64,000 nt of DNA from the NCBI GenBank assembly GCA_963691885.1, contig OY829843.1:4216001-4280000 (forward strand), given 5' to 3'. The translations under genes and the position numbers were made by a program. This DNA comes from G963691885 sp963691885 (GTDB taxonomy: Bacteria > Pseudomonadota > Alphaproteobacteria > UBA8366 > Aestuariispiraceae). Below, piece by piece: positions 25,697 through 34,465 of this stretch (positions are counted from its first letter, which is position 1; the number at the start of each line of letters is the position of its first letter). The notes beneath the pieces are model-generated. The model saw nothing but the letters and a program-made list of their open reading frames with translations, was not told where the DNA came from and made no database searches.

Positions 25697-27253
25697 TTAG
25701 TCCGCGCCTTTGTGATCGTGCATTGACGAAATTGTCGTAATGGACGCACCAACACCAAAAAACTGTTGAATCCGTCCAAAGAAACCTTCCGCGATCCGTT
25801 CCTTTTCCCGGTTTTGGGTTTCGCCCGGATAGGACTTGAATGTCCGGTCGTTCAACAACTGACGTTCGGCCAGGACCTCGCTCAAGACCCGAACAATTTC
25901 CGGACGGTCCTGCAATAGTGACCGGATATGATCTTTTTTGATCTCAAACACGACGGCATCCACGGCTGGTCGCACAGATGCAGCCCTGGGTGCCCCTGTC
26001 AGCAGCGACATTTCCCCGAAGAAGTTTCCAGGGACCAGATGCCCGACCACGACATCGGTTTCATTACTCGCTTCATTGTGAATGAAGACGTCAAGATACC
26101 CTTCCTTGACCAGAAACAGGGATTCTCCCTCCTCCCCCTGATCAACGATTGTCGTCCCATGCAGAAAGAGGCGCTCTTCCATGCGTTCCCGGATCAAATC
26201 CAATTCTTCTGGAAGCAGATTTTTGAACAACCCGATGCCATGCAGAAAATTCAGCGCTTCTGCATTTTCATCTCTGACTGCTGCTGCATCCGTGACGTCG
26301 AGATAGTCCACTTTGTTTCCGGGCACCCGAATTCCTGAATAATGCAGATTACGCAGAACGTTGTGCTGGATCTCATAGCGCACGCTCATTTGCCGGACAT
26401 GATCAGGCACCCAGAACCGCAACTGCCATTTTACGCCACGTTCGCTGAAGTCCAGTATCCGGACATCCGGCGGATGGGGAATCGTAGACGTTATCTCGAC
26501 CTGATGTGCCGCAGAAAGCAGAATGCGTTCAACCTGATAGCGCGTCACATCGTAGTCGAGCACGATGTCAAAGGAGTCCCGCCAATACGGATGCGGTGCG
26601 TTAAAATTCTGGAATGGATGTGTCGCCAGATAAGAATTGGGCACAACAACGACGACATCCTCTTTGGTAATCACCTTAGTCGCCCGCCAGTTCATCTCCA
26701 GCACGCGACCAAGTGTTCCGTCATCCAGCTCAATCCAGTCCTGCATCTGAAACGGTTGTTCTACCCCAAGCGCAATGCCGGTAAAAACATCGGAAATCAT
26801 GTTTCTAAGGGCAAAATCGACAACCGCGATCAAGATCCCCGAAGTCGTCATAAAGGCCGAAACTTCGATATCGAAAACAAAGGCCAGCATTAACACGGCG
26901 GCGATGGCCCAAATCGCAAATGTACTCAGATCAATGAGAAGCTTCGGCACCTTTGTGCCGGCGTGCCCGGCAACCCATCCATGCCAGAAATAGTACCGCA
27001 GGGCGTAACTCGCCGCATTGGCACTGAAGAAAAACAGCAATACGCCCAGTAAACGCCTGATCGATTGTTCCATATCGGCGGTAATTGTCATCGGCAGGTT
27101 TGCCTGAATCCAAGGCCAGGCATAAAACAACCCGACACAGAGAACAGGAAAGGCAAGGCGAATTGCCATGCCATAGCCGGTCACCTTTTTTGGTGCCGCA
27201 GTCGATATTTCGTCACTTGGCGTCAAGATTTCCCCATCTGAATCTGGCCACAC
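25697..27253 (-). CDS. MscS-type channel with C-terminal cyclic nucleotide-binding domain
   Basis: A 518-residue membrane protein starting at GTG. Four or so transmembrane helices occupy residues 28-190, with the MscS pore/beta-domain region GVEQPFQMQDWIELDDGTLGRVLEMNWRATK (about 180-210) and VVVPNSYLATHPFQN. A cyclic-nucleotide-binding domain follows (about residues 345-460), with the phosphate-binding cassette GNFFGEMSLLTGAPRAASV intact, including the FGE and the R-A that contact the ligand. Such fusions are thought to be cAMP/cGMP-gated small-conductance channels. It converges on hemB and is divergent from coxS. Confidence 0.85.
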   Translation of the reverse strand: MWPDSDGEILTPSDEISTAAPKKVTGYGMAIRLAFPVLCVGLFYAWPWIQANLPMTITADMEQSIRRLLGVLLFFFSANAASYALRYYFWHGWVAGHAGTKVPKLLIDLSTFAIWAIAAVLMLAFVFDIEVSAFMTTSGILIAVVDFALRNMISDVFTGIALGVEQPFQMQDWIELDDGTLGRVLEMNWRATKVITKEDVVVVVPNSYLATHPFQNFNAPHPYWRDSFDIVLDYDVTRYQVERILLSAAHQVEITSTIPHPPDVRILDFSERGVKWQLRFWVPDHVRQMSVRYEIQHNVLRNLHYSGIRVPGNKVDYLDVTDAAAVRDENAEALNFLHGIGLFKNLLPEELDLIRERMEERLFLHGTTIVDQGEEGESLFLVKEGYLDVFIHNEASNETDVVVGHLVPGNFFGEMSLLTGAPRAASVRPAVDAVVFEIKKDHIRSLLQDRPEIVRVLSEVLAERQLLNDRTFKSYPGETQNREKERIAEGFFGRIQQFFGVGASITTISSMHDHKGAD

Positions 27254-27427
27254 CAGGTCTTTCTTTTTATCAGCTTATTATGAATTTCTCTTTTCCCCAA
27301 GGGACTTACTATGCAGCTTGCCGCGTTCTGGCTCATTCCTGGCACCTCATGCGGATAAGGTCAGGATGACGCGCCGAACGGGGTTGATTTACTTTTCGCA
27401 GCACCCCACTATTCTCTTCAACAAAAC

Positions 27428-27468
27428 GGCGATAAAATCGCCGATAAATCGAGCAGGGTATTGTACCC
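27428..27468. promoter_or_regulatory. Two short inverted repeats in the coxSLM leader
   Basis: GGCGAT-AAA-ATCGCC (27428-27442) and GGGTA-TTG-TACCC (27456-27468) lie one after the other, followed directly by TATATATTT and then the coxS ribosome-binding site. They may be operator half-sites or mRNA hairpins controlling the molybdenum hydroxylase operon. The rest of the 247-bp divergent region holds nothing I can name. Confidence 0.35.
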
Positions 27469-27500
27469 TATATATTTCAGCTTTTTTAGGGGAGGTTTGT

Positions 27501-27968
27501 ATGCCGACCGTATCCATGACGGTAAACGGAAAATCAGTATCCGGCGATGTAGAAGGCCGGACATTGTTGGTCCAGTTTCTGAGAGAAAACCTTGATCTGA
27601 CCGGCACGCATGTCGGTTGTGATACCAGCCAGTGCGGCGCCTGCGTCGTCCATGTCGATGGCAAATCCGTCAAGTCCTGTGCGCTTCTCGCTGTTCAGGC
27701 AGAAGGCGCGGCTGTGACGACGATCGAAGGCCTGGCCGATGGCGATACCCTGCACCCGATGCAGGAAGCATTCCGCAACAATCACGGCCTGCAATGCGGC
27801 TTCTGCACCCCAGGCATGGTGATGAGTGCCGTTGACCTTGTGCAGAACAACCCCTCACCCAGCGAAGGCGAAATCCGCGAATGGCTGGAAGGCAATATCT
27901 GTCGCTGCACGGGCTACCACAACATCGTCAAATCCATCAAGGAAGGCGCGGAAACCATGGCCGGTTGA
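27501..27968 (+). CDS. coxS: Mo-hydroxylase small subunit, two [2Fe-2S] clusters (CoxS type)
   Basis: A 155-residue electron-transfer subunit. The plant-type cluster motif is GCDTSQCGACVVHVDG with a fourth Cys in VKSCALL; the second cluster is LQCGFCTPGMVMSA and NICRCTGYHNIV. The ATG at 27501 follows AGGGGAGG at the right distance, although the frame is open further upstream. It passes electrons from the Mo site in CoxL to the FAD in CoxM. It is the first gene of coxSLM; a 137-bp spacer separates it from coxL. Confidence 0.93.
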   Translation: MPTVSMTVNGKSVSGDVEGRTLLVQFLRENLDLTGTHVGCDTSQCGACVVHVDGKSVKSCALLAVQAEGAAVTTIEGLADGDTLHPMQEAFRNNHGLQCGFCTPGMVMSAVDLVQNNPSPSEGEIREWLEGNICRCTGYHNIVKSIKEGAETMAG

Positions 27969-28105
27969 ACCGGTCATTAAGTATCGACGTTTGAATGATG
28001 ATTTAGGATAAACGGCACCATCCTCCAGGTCGAAACCAGGCAAAGAGAGGAAAGTTGAAAGAGCGGCGCAAGATCGTGACAGGTGCTGAATAGGGAGATG
28101 AATAA

Positions 28106-30475
28106 ATGAGTGAAACAGGCATTGGTGCATCGGTAAAACGCGTCGAAGACGGACGCTTTTTGACCGGTCAGGGCAACTACACAGACGATATCAACCAGCC
28201 AAACCAGACATACGCCTATATTCTGCGCAGCTCGTATGCGCATGCAACGATCAACAGCATCAATACAGCTGCAGCCAAGGCAGCCCCCGGCGTTGTTGCT
28301 GTGTTCACGGGCGAAGACATGCAGGTTGGCTCGATACCCTGCGGTTGGCAGGTGCATAGCAAGAACGGTGACCCGATGGCAGAGCCGGAGCATCCCCCGC
28401 TCGCCAAAGGCAAAGTCCGTTATGTCGGCGATCAGATCGCCGTCGTCATTGCAGACAGCCTGGATCAGGCAAAAGCAGCGGCTGAGCTGATCGAAGTCGA
28501 TGTGACAGAGCATCCCGCCGTTGTTCACATGGATGACGCGCTTTCCGGTTCGACGCTCGTTCACGACGATCTGACCAGCAACCTTTGTTATGACTGGGAA
28601 ATCGGTGATCCAGCAGAATGTGATGCCGCTTTCGCAAAAGCCCATCACGTTGCCGAGATCGATATCGTCAACAACCGCCTCGTTCCAAATGCGATGGAAC
28701 CCCGCGCGGCGATTGGCGACTTCAACAAGGCGACTGGGGAATACACGCTCTATACAACCACCCAGAACCCTCATGTGATCCGTTTGCTGATGGGTGCGTT
28801 CGTTTTGTCCATTCCAGAGCATAAGTTGCGGGTTGTTGCCCCTGATGTTGGCGGTGGTTTTGGATCAAAGATCTATCACTATGCCGAAGAAGCAATTGTG
28901 ACCTGGGCCGCGCCAAAGGTGGGACGCCCCATCAAATGGACCGCTGAGCGCTCTGAGAGTTTCATCAGTGACGCACATGGTCGTGACCATATCAGCCATG
29001 CCGAACTGGCCATGGATGAAAACGGTAAGTTCCTGGGGCTGCGCGTCGATACAAAGGCCAATATGGGTGCCTATCTGTCGACCTTTGCGCCCTGCGTGCC
29101 GACATATCTCTACGCAACCCTGCTTGCCGGTACCTACACGACACCAGTTGTGCATTGTAATGTGCGCGCAATCTTCACCAACACGGTGCCGGTTGACGCC
29201 TATCGTGGGGCCGGACGACCAGAGGCAACTTATCTGATCGAACGTCTTGTTGACCGGGCGGCCCGCGAAACAGGGATTGCCCAGGATGAAATCCGCCGTC
29301 GGAACTTCATTCCGGTTGATGCCTTCCCGTATCAAACACCGGTTGCCCTGCAGTATGACAGCGGTGATTACTTCACCACGCTTGCTCAGGCGCAGGAAGC
29401 AGCAGACACGGCAGGCTTTGAGGCCCGCCGGGCCGAGGCTGCCTCCCGCGGTAAATATCGCGGTATCGGGTATTCCACATATCTTGAGGCCTGCGGTATT
29501 GCACCATCGGCTGTTGTTGGCTCCCTAGGGGCTCGTGCCGGATTGTTTGAAAGCGCAAATATCCGTGTAAATCCAACAGGTTCTGTAACGGTCTTCACAG
29601 GATCTCACAGCCACGGTCAAGGGCATGAAACGACCTTTGCCCAGCTGGTTTCAGAGACGCTGGGTCTGCCGCTGGATCAGGTTGATATTTCCCACGGGGA
29701 TACGAACAAGGTTGCCTTTGGAATGGGGACCTATGGCTCCCGCTCTCTCGCTGTAGGGGGGGAGGCAATTATGAAGGCGCTCGACAAGATTCTGGACAAG
29801 TCCAAGAAGATTGCCGCCCATGTGCTGGAGGCTTCCGAAGCTGATCTGGAATTCAAGGACGGTGCCTTCACCGTTTCTGGAACCGACAAGTCCATGACAT
29901 TCGGTGAAGTAGCGCTAACAGCCTATGTGCCGCACAACTTCCCGCATGAAACGCTGGAACCGGGGCTTGAAGAGCAGGCTTTCTATGATCCGATGAACTT
30001 CACCTATCCGGGCGGTTGTCATATCTGCGAAGTCGAAATCGATCCCGATACCGGTGTCGTAGATGTGGTGAACATGACCGGCGTCGACGATGTCGGCCGG
30101 GTGATCAACCCGATGATTGTACATGGCCAGATCCATGGTGGCATGGCCCAGGGTATTGGCCAGGCACTGCTGGAAGGCTGCGTCTACGATGACGATGGTC
30201 AACTCGTGACCGGGTCCTTCATGGATTACACGATGCCACGTGCCGATGACCTGCCCAGTTTCAGCATTGGGACCGCTTCGACACTTTGCGCCCATAACTC
30301 ACTGGGTGTGAAAGGATGTGGCGAGGTCGGGGCCATCGGGTCACCACCAGCTGTGATCAATGCGGTTGTTGATGCGCTGAGCGTCTTGGGTGTTGATGAC
30401 ATCTCAATGCCTGCGACACCGCAAAAGGTCTGGCAGACCATCCAGAATGCAAAACAAGCAGCAGCGGCCGAGTAA
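28106..30475 (+). CDS. coxL: Form II Mo-hydroxylase large subunit (CoxL-like)
   Basis: A 789-residue molybdopterin-binding subunit. The active-site loop reads AYRGAGR (residues 365-371), the signature of form II CoxL-like proteins, not the AYXCSFR loop of proven form I CO dehydrogenases. Other Mo-cofactor contacts are GGGFGSKIYHYAEEA, GQGHETTFAQLVSE and the C-terminal KGCGEVGAIGSPPAVINAV with the catalytic Glu. Form II enzymes oxidise various carbon substrates; true CO oxidation is disputed. Given the surroundings, an aromatic or aldehyde substrate is as likely as CO. It is followed by coxM. Confidence 0.92.
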   Translation: MSETGIGASVKRVEDGRFLTGQGNYTDDINQPNQTYAYILRSSYAHATINSINTAAAKAAPGVVAVFTGEDMQVGSIPCGWQVHSKNGDPMAEPEHPPLAKGKVRYVGDQIAVVIADSLDQAKAAAELIEVDVTEHPAVVHMDDALSGSTLVHDDLTSNLCYDWEIGDPAECDAAFAKAHHVAEIDIVNNRLVPNAMEPRAAIGDFNKATGEYTLYTTTQNPHVIRLLMGAFVLSIPEHKLRVVAPDVGGGFGSKIYHYAEEAIVTWAAPKVGRPIKWTAERSESFISDAHGRDHISHAELAMDENGKFLGLRVDTKANMGAYLSTFAPCVPTYLYATLLAGTYTTPVVHCNVRAIFTNTVPVDAYRGAGRPEATYLIERLVDRAARETGIAQDEIRRRNFIPVDAFPYQTPVALQYDSGDYFTTLAQAQEAADTAGFEARRAEAASRGKYRGIGYSTYLEACGIAPSAVVGSLGARAGLFESANIRVNPTGSVTVFTGSHSHGQGHETTFAQLVSETLGLPLDQVDISHGDTNKVAFGMGTYGSRSLAVGGEAIMKALDKILDKSKKIAAHVLEASEADLEFKDGAFTVSGTDKSMTFGEVALTAYVPHNFPHETLEPGLEEQAFYDPMNFTYPGGCHICEVEIDPDTGVVDVVNMTGVDDVGRVINPMIVHGQIHGGMAQGIGQALLEGCVYDDDGQLVTGSFMDYTMPRADDLPSFSIGTASTLCAHNSLGVKGCGEVGAIGSPPAVINAVVDALSVLGVDDISMPATPQKVWQTIQNAKQAAAAE

Positions 30476-30528
30476 AGGGCCAGTGGCGAATAGATTGGCC
30501 ATTTTGGTCAAACAAGGAGTGATTGACT

Positions 30529-31323
30529 ATGTATGATTTCAACTATCAACGGCCCGGCAGTGTCGCCGATGCTGCGTCTGCCCTGTCCGGTGCAGAGGAT
30601 GGCAAGCTGGTTGCGGGCGGTATGACACTGATCCCGACGATGAAACAGCGTTTGGCACAGCCCAGTGACCTGATTGATCTGGGCGGTGTTGGTGAATTGT
30701 CCGGTATCTCGTCAGACGGTTCGAGCGTCACGATCGGGGCCATGACAACCCATGCCGCTGTAGCGGGGTCCGCCGATGTAAAGTCTGCGATCCCCGCCCT
30801 CGCCGCCCTGGCGGAAGGTATTGGTGATCCACAGGTCCGCAACCGCGGCACCATCGGCGGTTCAATTTCCAACAATGACCCGGCAGCGGACTATCCTGCT
30901 GCCTGCCTCGGCCTTGGCGCAACAATGGTCACGAACAAGCGTGAAATGTCGGCCGATGATTTCTTTGTCGGCATGTTTGAAACCGCGATGGATGAGGATG
31001 AAATCCTGACAGCCGTCAAGTTTCCTAAAGCGGACAAAGCGGCTTATGTGAAATTCCCGAACCCGGCATCACGTTATGCACTGGTCGGTGTCTTCGTTTC
31101 CCAGTCGGGCGGTGCAGCGCGTGTTGCAGTAACCGGAGCGGGTGAAGACGGCGTTTTCCGTTCTTCAGAAATGGAATCCGCCCTATCCGGGAACTTCTCC
31201 GCGGATGCATTGAGCGGCGTTTCTGTTTCCGCCGACGCACTTAACAGCGACATCCACGCGAGTGCGGAATACCGCGCCCATTTGATCGGTGTGATGGCGA
31301 AGCGGGCTGTCGCCGCTGCCTGA
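30529..31323 (+). CDS. coxM: Mo-hydroxylase FAD subunit (CoxM type)
   Basis: A 264-residue FAD-binding subunit. Motifs are AGGMTLIPTMKQRLAQPSDLIDL near the N-terminus (residues about 29-51), IGAMTTHA, and the FAD loop RNRGTIGGSISNNDPAADYPAA (about residues 105-126). The ATG at 30529 is preferred over an in-frame TTG six bases upstream because AAGGAG at 30514-30519 is correctly spaced for the ATG. It closes coxSLM; a strong hairpin follows. Confidence 0.93.
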   Translation: MYDFNYQRPGSVADAASALSGAEDGKLVAGGMTLIPTMKQRLAQPSDLIDLGGVGELSGISSDGSSVTIGAMTTHAAVAGSADVKSAIPALAALAEGIGDPQVRNRGTIGGSISNNDPAADYPAACLGLGATMVTNKREMSADDFFVGMFETAMDEDEILTAVKFPKADKAAYVKFPNPASRYALVGVFVSQSGGAARVAVTGAGEDGVFRSSEMESALSGNFSADALSGVSVSADALNSDIHASAEYRAHLIGVMAKRAVAAA

Positions 31324-31345
31324 TCATCAGGATAGGTCAATTGAG

Positions 31346-31377
31346 AACGGGCGGATCGGGAAACTGATCCGCCCGTT
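31346..31377 (+). terminator. Hairpin terminator after coxM
   Basis: A perfect 12-bp stem, AACGGGCGGATC (31346-31357) pairing with GATCCGCCCGTT (31366-31377), with an 8-base loop. The following GTCGTTTC is only moderately T-rich, but the stem is strong and lies 22 bases after the coxM stop, separating coxSLM from ydbH. Confidence 0.7.
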
Positions 31378-31404
31378 GTCGTTTCATCCGTCGAAAGGTT
31401 CCGG

Positions 31405-33798
31405 ATGAGTAGGATTCAACCACTTTCACTTATTGCAACCGCGCTTTTGGCAGGTGTGATAGCCATCCTGGTCGGGGCGTGGGTGTTCCGCGTCGATCTT
31501 GCTAATCGTGGCATTGAGGCCTGGCTTACTGACGAGGAGATCGGGATTACATCCCTCAGCATTGAGGAACTGAGCCTCAACCACGTGGTTCTGCGGGATA
31601 TTCATCTTTCCTCTTCAGCAAACGTCCACGCATCAAGTCTCACAATCCAATTTTCGATTCCGGGTGTTTTCGACAAGAAGATTGATCAAATCGACGCAAC
31701 CGGTCTCTCAGTAGAAATCGCAAATGAAGATCACGCCCCCTCACCCGGCGAAACGGAATCAGATGCCTGGCGCATTGGTGGAATAAACGTCAATGATATT
31801 GAATTTTCTTTCGCGGGTGCTGGGATCCTTGCGGGCTTTGAAGGGGGTTTATCCATACCGACTGCATTTGACACCGATGCAGACCCACTGACCCTTCTCA
31901 AGAACATCAAGATTGAGGGCACGGGATCTGTCGCCCTCACTGATTATGTTGTTCGGAACAGCGTAGAGCCCGGCAAGGACCTGAAACTGACAGGCCAGAT
32001 TGGGGCCTCCGCCGTTGTCGAGCCCGAGGTCACGAAAGTGGTCATCGATCTCAGTGATGGAATGGAACATACACCATTGAACGAGGTTCTTACGCTTCCC
32101 GACGGTCTTGAGGAACTCACGAACCAACGCGGTAAGCTAACCTCAGACTCGATAACCATAACGTTGCCAACTGAGGCCCTTCTGACCCAAGCCCTCTTTG
32201 GTCAAAGCGGGTTCATCCGGGGTGATCTGAATTACGCGTTAAATGATCACAATACGTTGTCCCTCGCCTTGGACGCACTGAACATCAGCCAGTCCGATGA
32301 TTCCCTCTCTGTAAACGGGCTTACCGGCGCATTGTCGAGCGTGATAGACAGGCCGCATACGACCATTGCGTCGGTGACCTCTCGAATACAGCTTGGAACC
32401 CTGTCGGCTCAATTTGATCAAAACTACAGCCCTCAAAATATAGACGTCGAGCTGGCCAAGTCAGAAATTTCCCTAACTCTCGCGGGTGGCGCAAAAATCG
32501 ACCTCGCGATACCGGTATCCGGTTTTCAATACCATAATGACGGGCAAACAGGCATTCAGCTTAACGACGTATCCGTGTCTGAGGCGGGCATTGGGCTGGA
32601 CGCATTCCTGCCTCTTATTACGGTGGACGGGGATCCTGCGGGATTCTTGGGCGGGGCCGCTGCAACAGCGCTCTCTGTGATGGTGGACAGCGACCCGATC
32701 CTGCTAAACGGCCTGTCGGCCCTGTGCCTGCCCCTGGTCGCTGCCGCAGAAATCACCGGCGTTTTGGAGGATTTCGAGGCCGACCTCACCGTCAATGCCC
32801 CCTTGAACGCCGAGCAAGTCGAAGGAGCGCGTATCACGATCAATCGTGAAGAGGACGAATTCGGGATTTCCGGCAATACCGGTCAGCTCTCCTTTGAACC
32901 TGGTGTTTTTGAGCCATCAGATCTGTCAGCACTTGCCTTGCTGGCAGGTCTGGAAGTTGCCGGGTCGACCCAGACGCAATTTGATCTGCGCTATACCAAC
33001 AGAAACAGCCAGCTTGGCGGCATAATATCTACCGAGCTGGACAACATCCAACTTGGCTATCAGGACACTGGATCTGTACGCTTCACCGGTCTGGCCGAAT
33101 TCAGTGCGGCGCGGTTTCCAGCTACCCTGATCCCGATCGATATGCAGGGTGAGGTCAACCTTCCTGGGTTAGAACCGCTCCCTGCAACCCTTTCCGTTTC
33201 AGTTGAAGATGAGGAAAGCGCAAGGTTGCACAACCTTCAGCTGGAAGTTTTTGGCGGGAGTGCGGCCATGCGCGATGTTACGGTCGTACTGAATGAAACC
33301 GGTGCGCAGTCTGAGGGAACACTGATCGTCAACGCCTTAAATTTGGCTGATTTGGCCCGCATTCTGGAAATAGAGGAATTTGAGGCCACCGGAACCATCA
33401 CCGGTGCACTGCCTTTTGAGATCATAGACGGTGAGGCACAGATTGGCATTGGTGACTTGATTGCGGACGGGAAAGGACGGTTAAAATACGCATCAGCGGA
33501 ACTTCGGGCGCTTGGCGAAAGCAACGAAAACCTGGGGCTTCTGGCTCAGGCTTTGCAGGACTTTCGATACGAAAATTTGAAGTTAAGTGTCGATATTCCG
33601 CGGTCTGGTGAGGGTACTGTCAGTATGAATATAACCGGCAGCAATCCGGATGTTTTGGATGGTTACCCATTTGATGTTACCGTCAATTTGCAGAGCGATT
33701 ACGCCAAACTGGCCGGCTTTCTTGTTCAGGTTATCAACAGTGCAGAGCTTGTGATACGCAATCCATTGAATTCATCCGCGTCAACACGGGAAAGATAG
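31405..33798 (+). CDS. ydbH: YdbH-family inner-membrane-anchored periplasmic bridge protein
   Basis: A 797-residue protein with one N-terminal transmembrane helix (LIATALLAGVIAILVGAWVF) and a long periplasmic body rich in beta-strand repeats, typical of AsmA/TamB-like proteins that form hydrophobic grooves for lipids. The family assignment rests on the architecture and, above all, on the two following small genes, a YnbE-type lipoprotein and a YdbL-type protein. In E. coli YdbH and YnbE form an intermembrane bridge for phospholipid transfer, redundantly with TamB and YhdP. The C-terminal segment AKLAGFLVQVINSAELVIRN is where YnbE is expected to dock by beta-strand addition. A terminator precedes the gene. 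Confidence 0.8.
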   Translation: MSRIQPLSLIATALLAGVIAILVGAWVFRVDLANRGIEAWLTDEEIGITSLSIEELSLNHVVLRDIHLSSSANVHASSLTIQFSIPGVFDKKIDQIDATGLSVEIANEDHAPSPGETESDAWRIGGINVNDIEFSFAGAGILAGFEGGLSIPTAFDTDADPLTLLKNIKIEGTGSVALTDYVVRNSVEPGKDLKLTGQIGASAVVEPEVTKVVIDLSDGMEHTPLNEVLTLPDGLEELTNQRGKLTSDSITITLPTEALLTQALFGQSGFIRGDLNYALNDHNTLSLALDALNISQSDDSLSVNGLTGALSSVIDRPHTTIASVTSRIQLGTLSAQFDQNYSPQNIDVELAKSEISLTLAGGAKIDLAIPVSGFQYHNDGQTGIQLNDVSVSEAGIGLDAFLPLITVDGDPAGFLGGAAATALSVMVDSDPILLNGLSALCLPLVAAAEITGVLEDFEADLTVNAPLNAEQVEGARITINREEDEFGISGNTGQLSFEPGVFEPSDLSALALLAGLEVAGSTQTQFDLRYTNRNSQLGGIISTELDNIQLGYQDTGSVRFTGLAEFSAARFPATLIPIDMQGEVNLPGLEPLPATLSVSVEDEESARLHNLQLEVFGGSAAMRDVTVVLNETGAQSEGTLIVNALNLADLARILEIEEFEATGTITGALPFEIIDGEAQIGIGDLIADGKGRLKYASAELRALGESNENLGLLAQALQDFRYENLKLSVDIPRSGEGTVSMNITGSNPDVLDGYPFDVTVNLQSDYAKLAGFLVQVINSAELVIRNPLNSSASTRER

Positions 33799-33802
33799 TG
33801 AA

Positions 33803-34063
33803 ATGTATATTCCAATGAGGTTCAGGAGAGGACACCATCCAAATTCTGATCTTTGTCAAAGCCGAAGGAACTGGCTGAATAATCTGGGATCCGGTCTCAC
33901 GCTATGTGCGGTTCTTACCGTCGTTGGTTGCACACCGACGGTTAAGGTCGAAGCACCTGATAAACCGATCACAATCAACCTGAATGTAAAGCTAGACGCG
34001 GAAGTGCGGGTCAAATTGGAAGAGAAGGCAGAAGAAGATGTTCAAACGAAACCCATCTTTTAA
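33803..34063 (+). CDS. ynbE: YnbE-family outer-membrane lipoprotein
   Basis: An 86-residue lipoprotein precursor. A rather long N-terminus leads to the hydrophobic signal and lipobox VVGC, with the lipidated Cys near residue 43. The mature part, TPTVKVEAPDKPITINLNVK, is typical of YnbE. YnbE multimerises by beta-strand stacking and contacts the C-terminus of YdbH to complete the bridge to the outer membrane. It follows ydbH by four bases and overlaps ydbL. Confidence 0.85.
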   Translation: MYIPMRFRRGHHPNSDLCQSRRNWLNNLGSGLTLCAVLTVVGCTPTVKVEAPDKPITINLNVKLDAEVRVKLEEKAEEDVQTKPIF

Positions 34064-34406
34064 TCAACCACGGTTAACACGACGGTTGATTATTATCACC
34101 ATTGCCTTACTGTTTCCGTTAGGACTTGCTCATGCAAACCCGCTGGACCAGCCCCGCGCAAATGGACTGGTTGGTGAGAGATATGATGGTTATGCCGAAT
34201 TGCGAGGCTCTGATGTACCCAGTGACGTGGTCGCATTGGTCCGGACAATTAATCGTCAGCGGCGGGCTTTGTATGAAAACGTGGCGTCACAACAGCAGGT
34301 TGATGTAACGGATGTTGGCAAAATCTACGCGGCTAAGATCTTCGAAAAATCCCCAAATGGGTATTGGTTTCTGGGGCCCGACGGCAATTGGAAACGAAAA
34401 TTCTGA
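34038..34406 (+). CDS. ydbL: YdbL-family (DUF1318) periplasmic protein
   Basis: A 122-residue protein with a signal peptide (IIITIALLFPLGLAHA cleaved before NPLDQ). The mature part contains ANGLVGERYDGYAELR, VVALVRTINRQRRALYENVA and KSPNGYWFLGPDGNWKRK, all typical of YdbL. YdbL is thought to keep YdbH-YnbE assembly in check. It overlaps ynbE by 26 bases, so the three genes are one unit. Confidence 0.87.
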   Translation: MFKRNPSFNQPRLTRRLIIITIALLFPLGLAHANPLDQPRANGLVGERYDGYAELRGSDVPSDVVALVRTINRQRRALYENVASQQQVDVTDVGKIYAAKIFEKSPNGYWFLGPDGNWKRKF

Positions 34407-34465
34407 CTTTGCTTGGCGCCCAAAACACCCGCGATCCAGTATTTCCTTAGAAACGGACAGCTGCC

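Noticed and set aside
28106..31323. Genuine form I carbon monoxide dehydrogenase
   Set aside because: The CoxL active-site loop is AYRGAGR, the form II signature, so I call it CoxL-like only.
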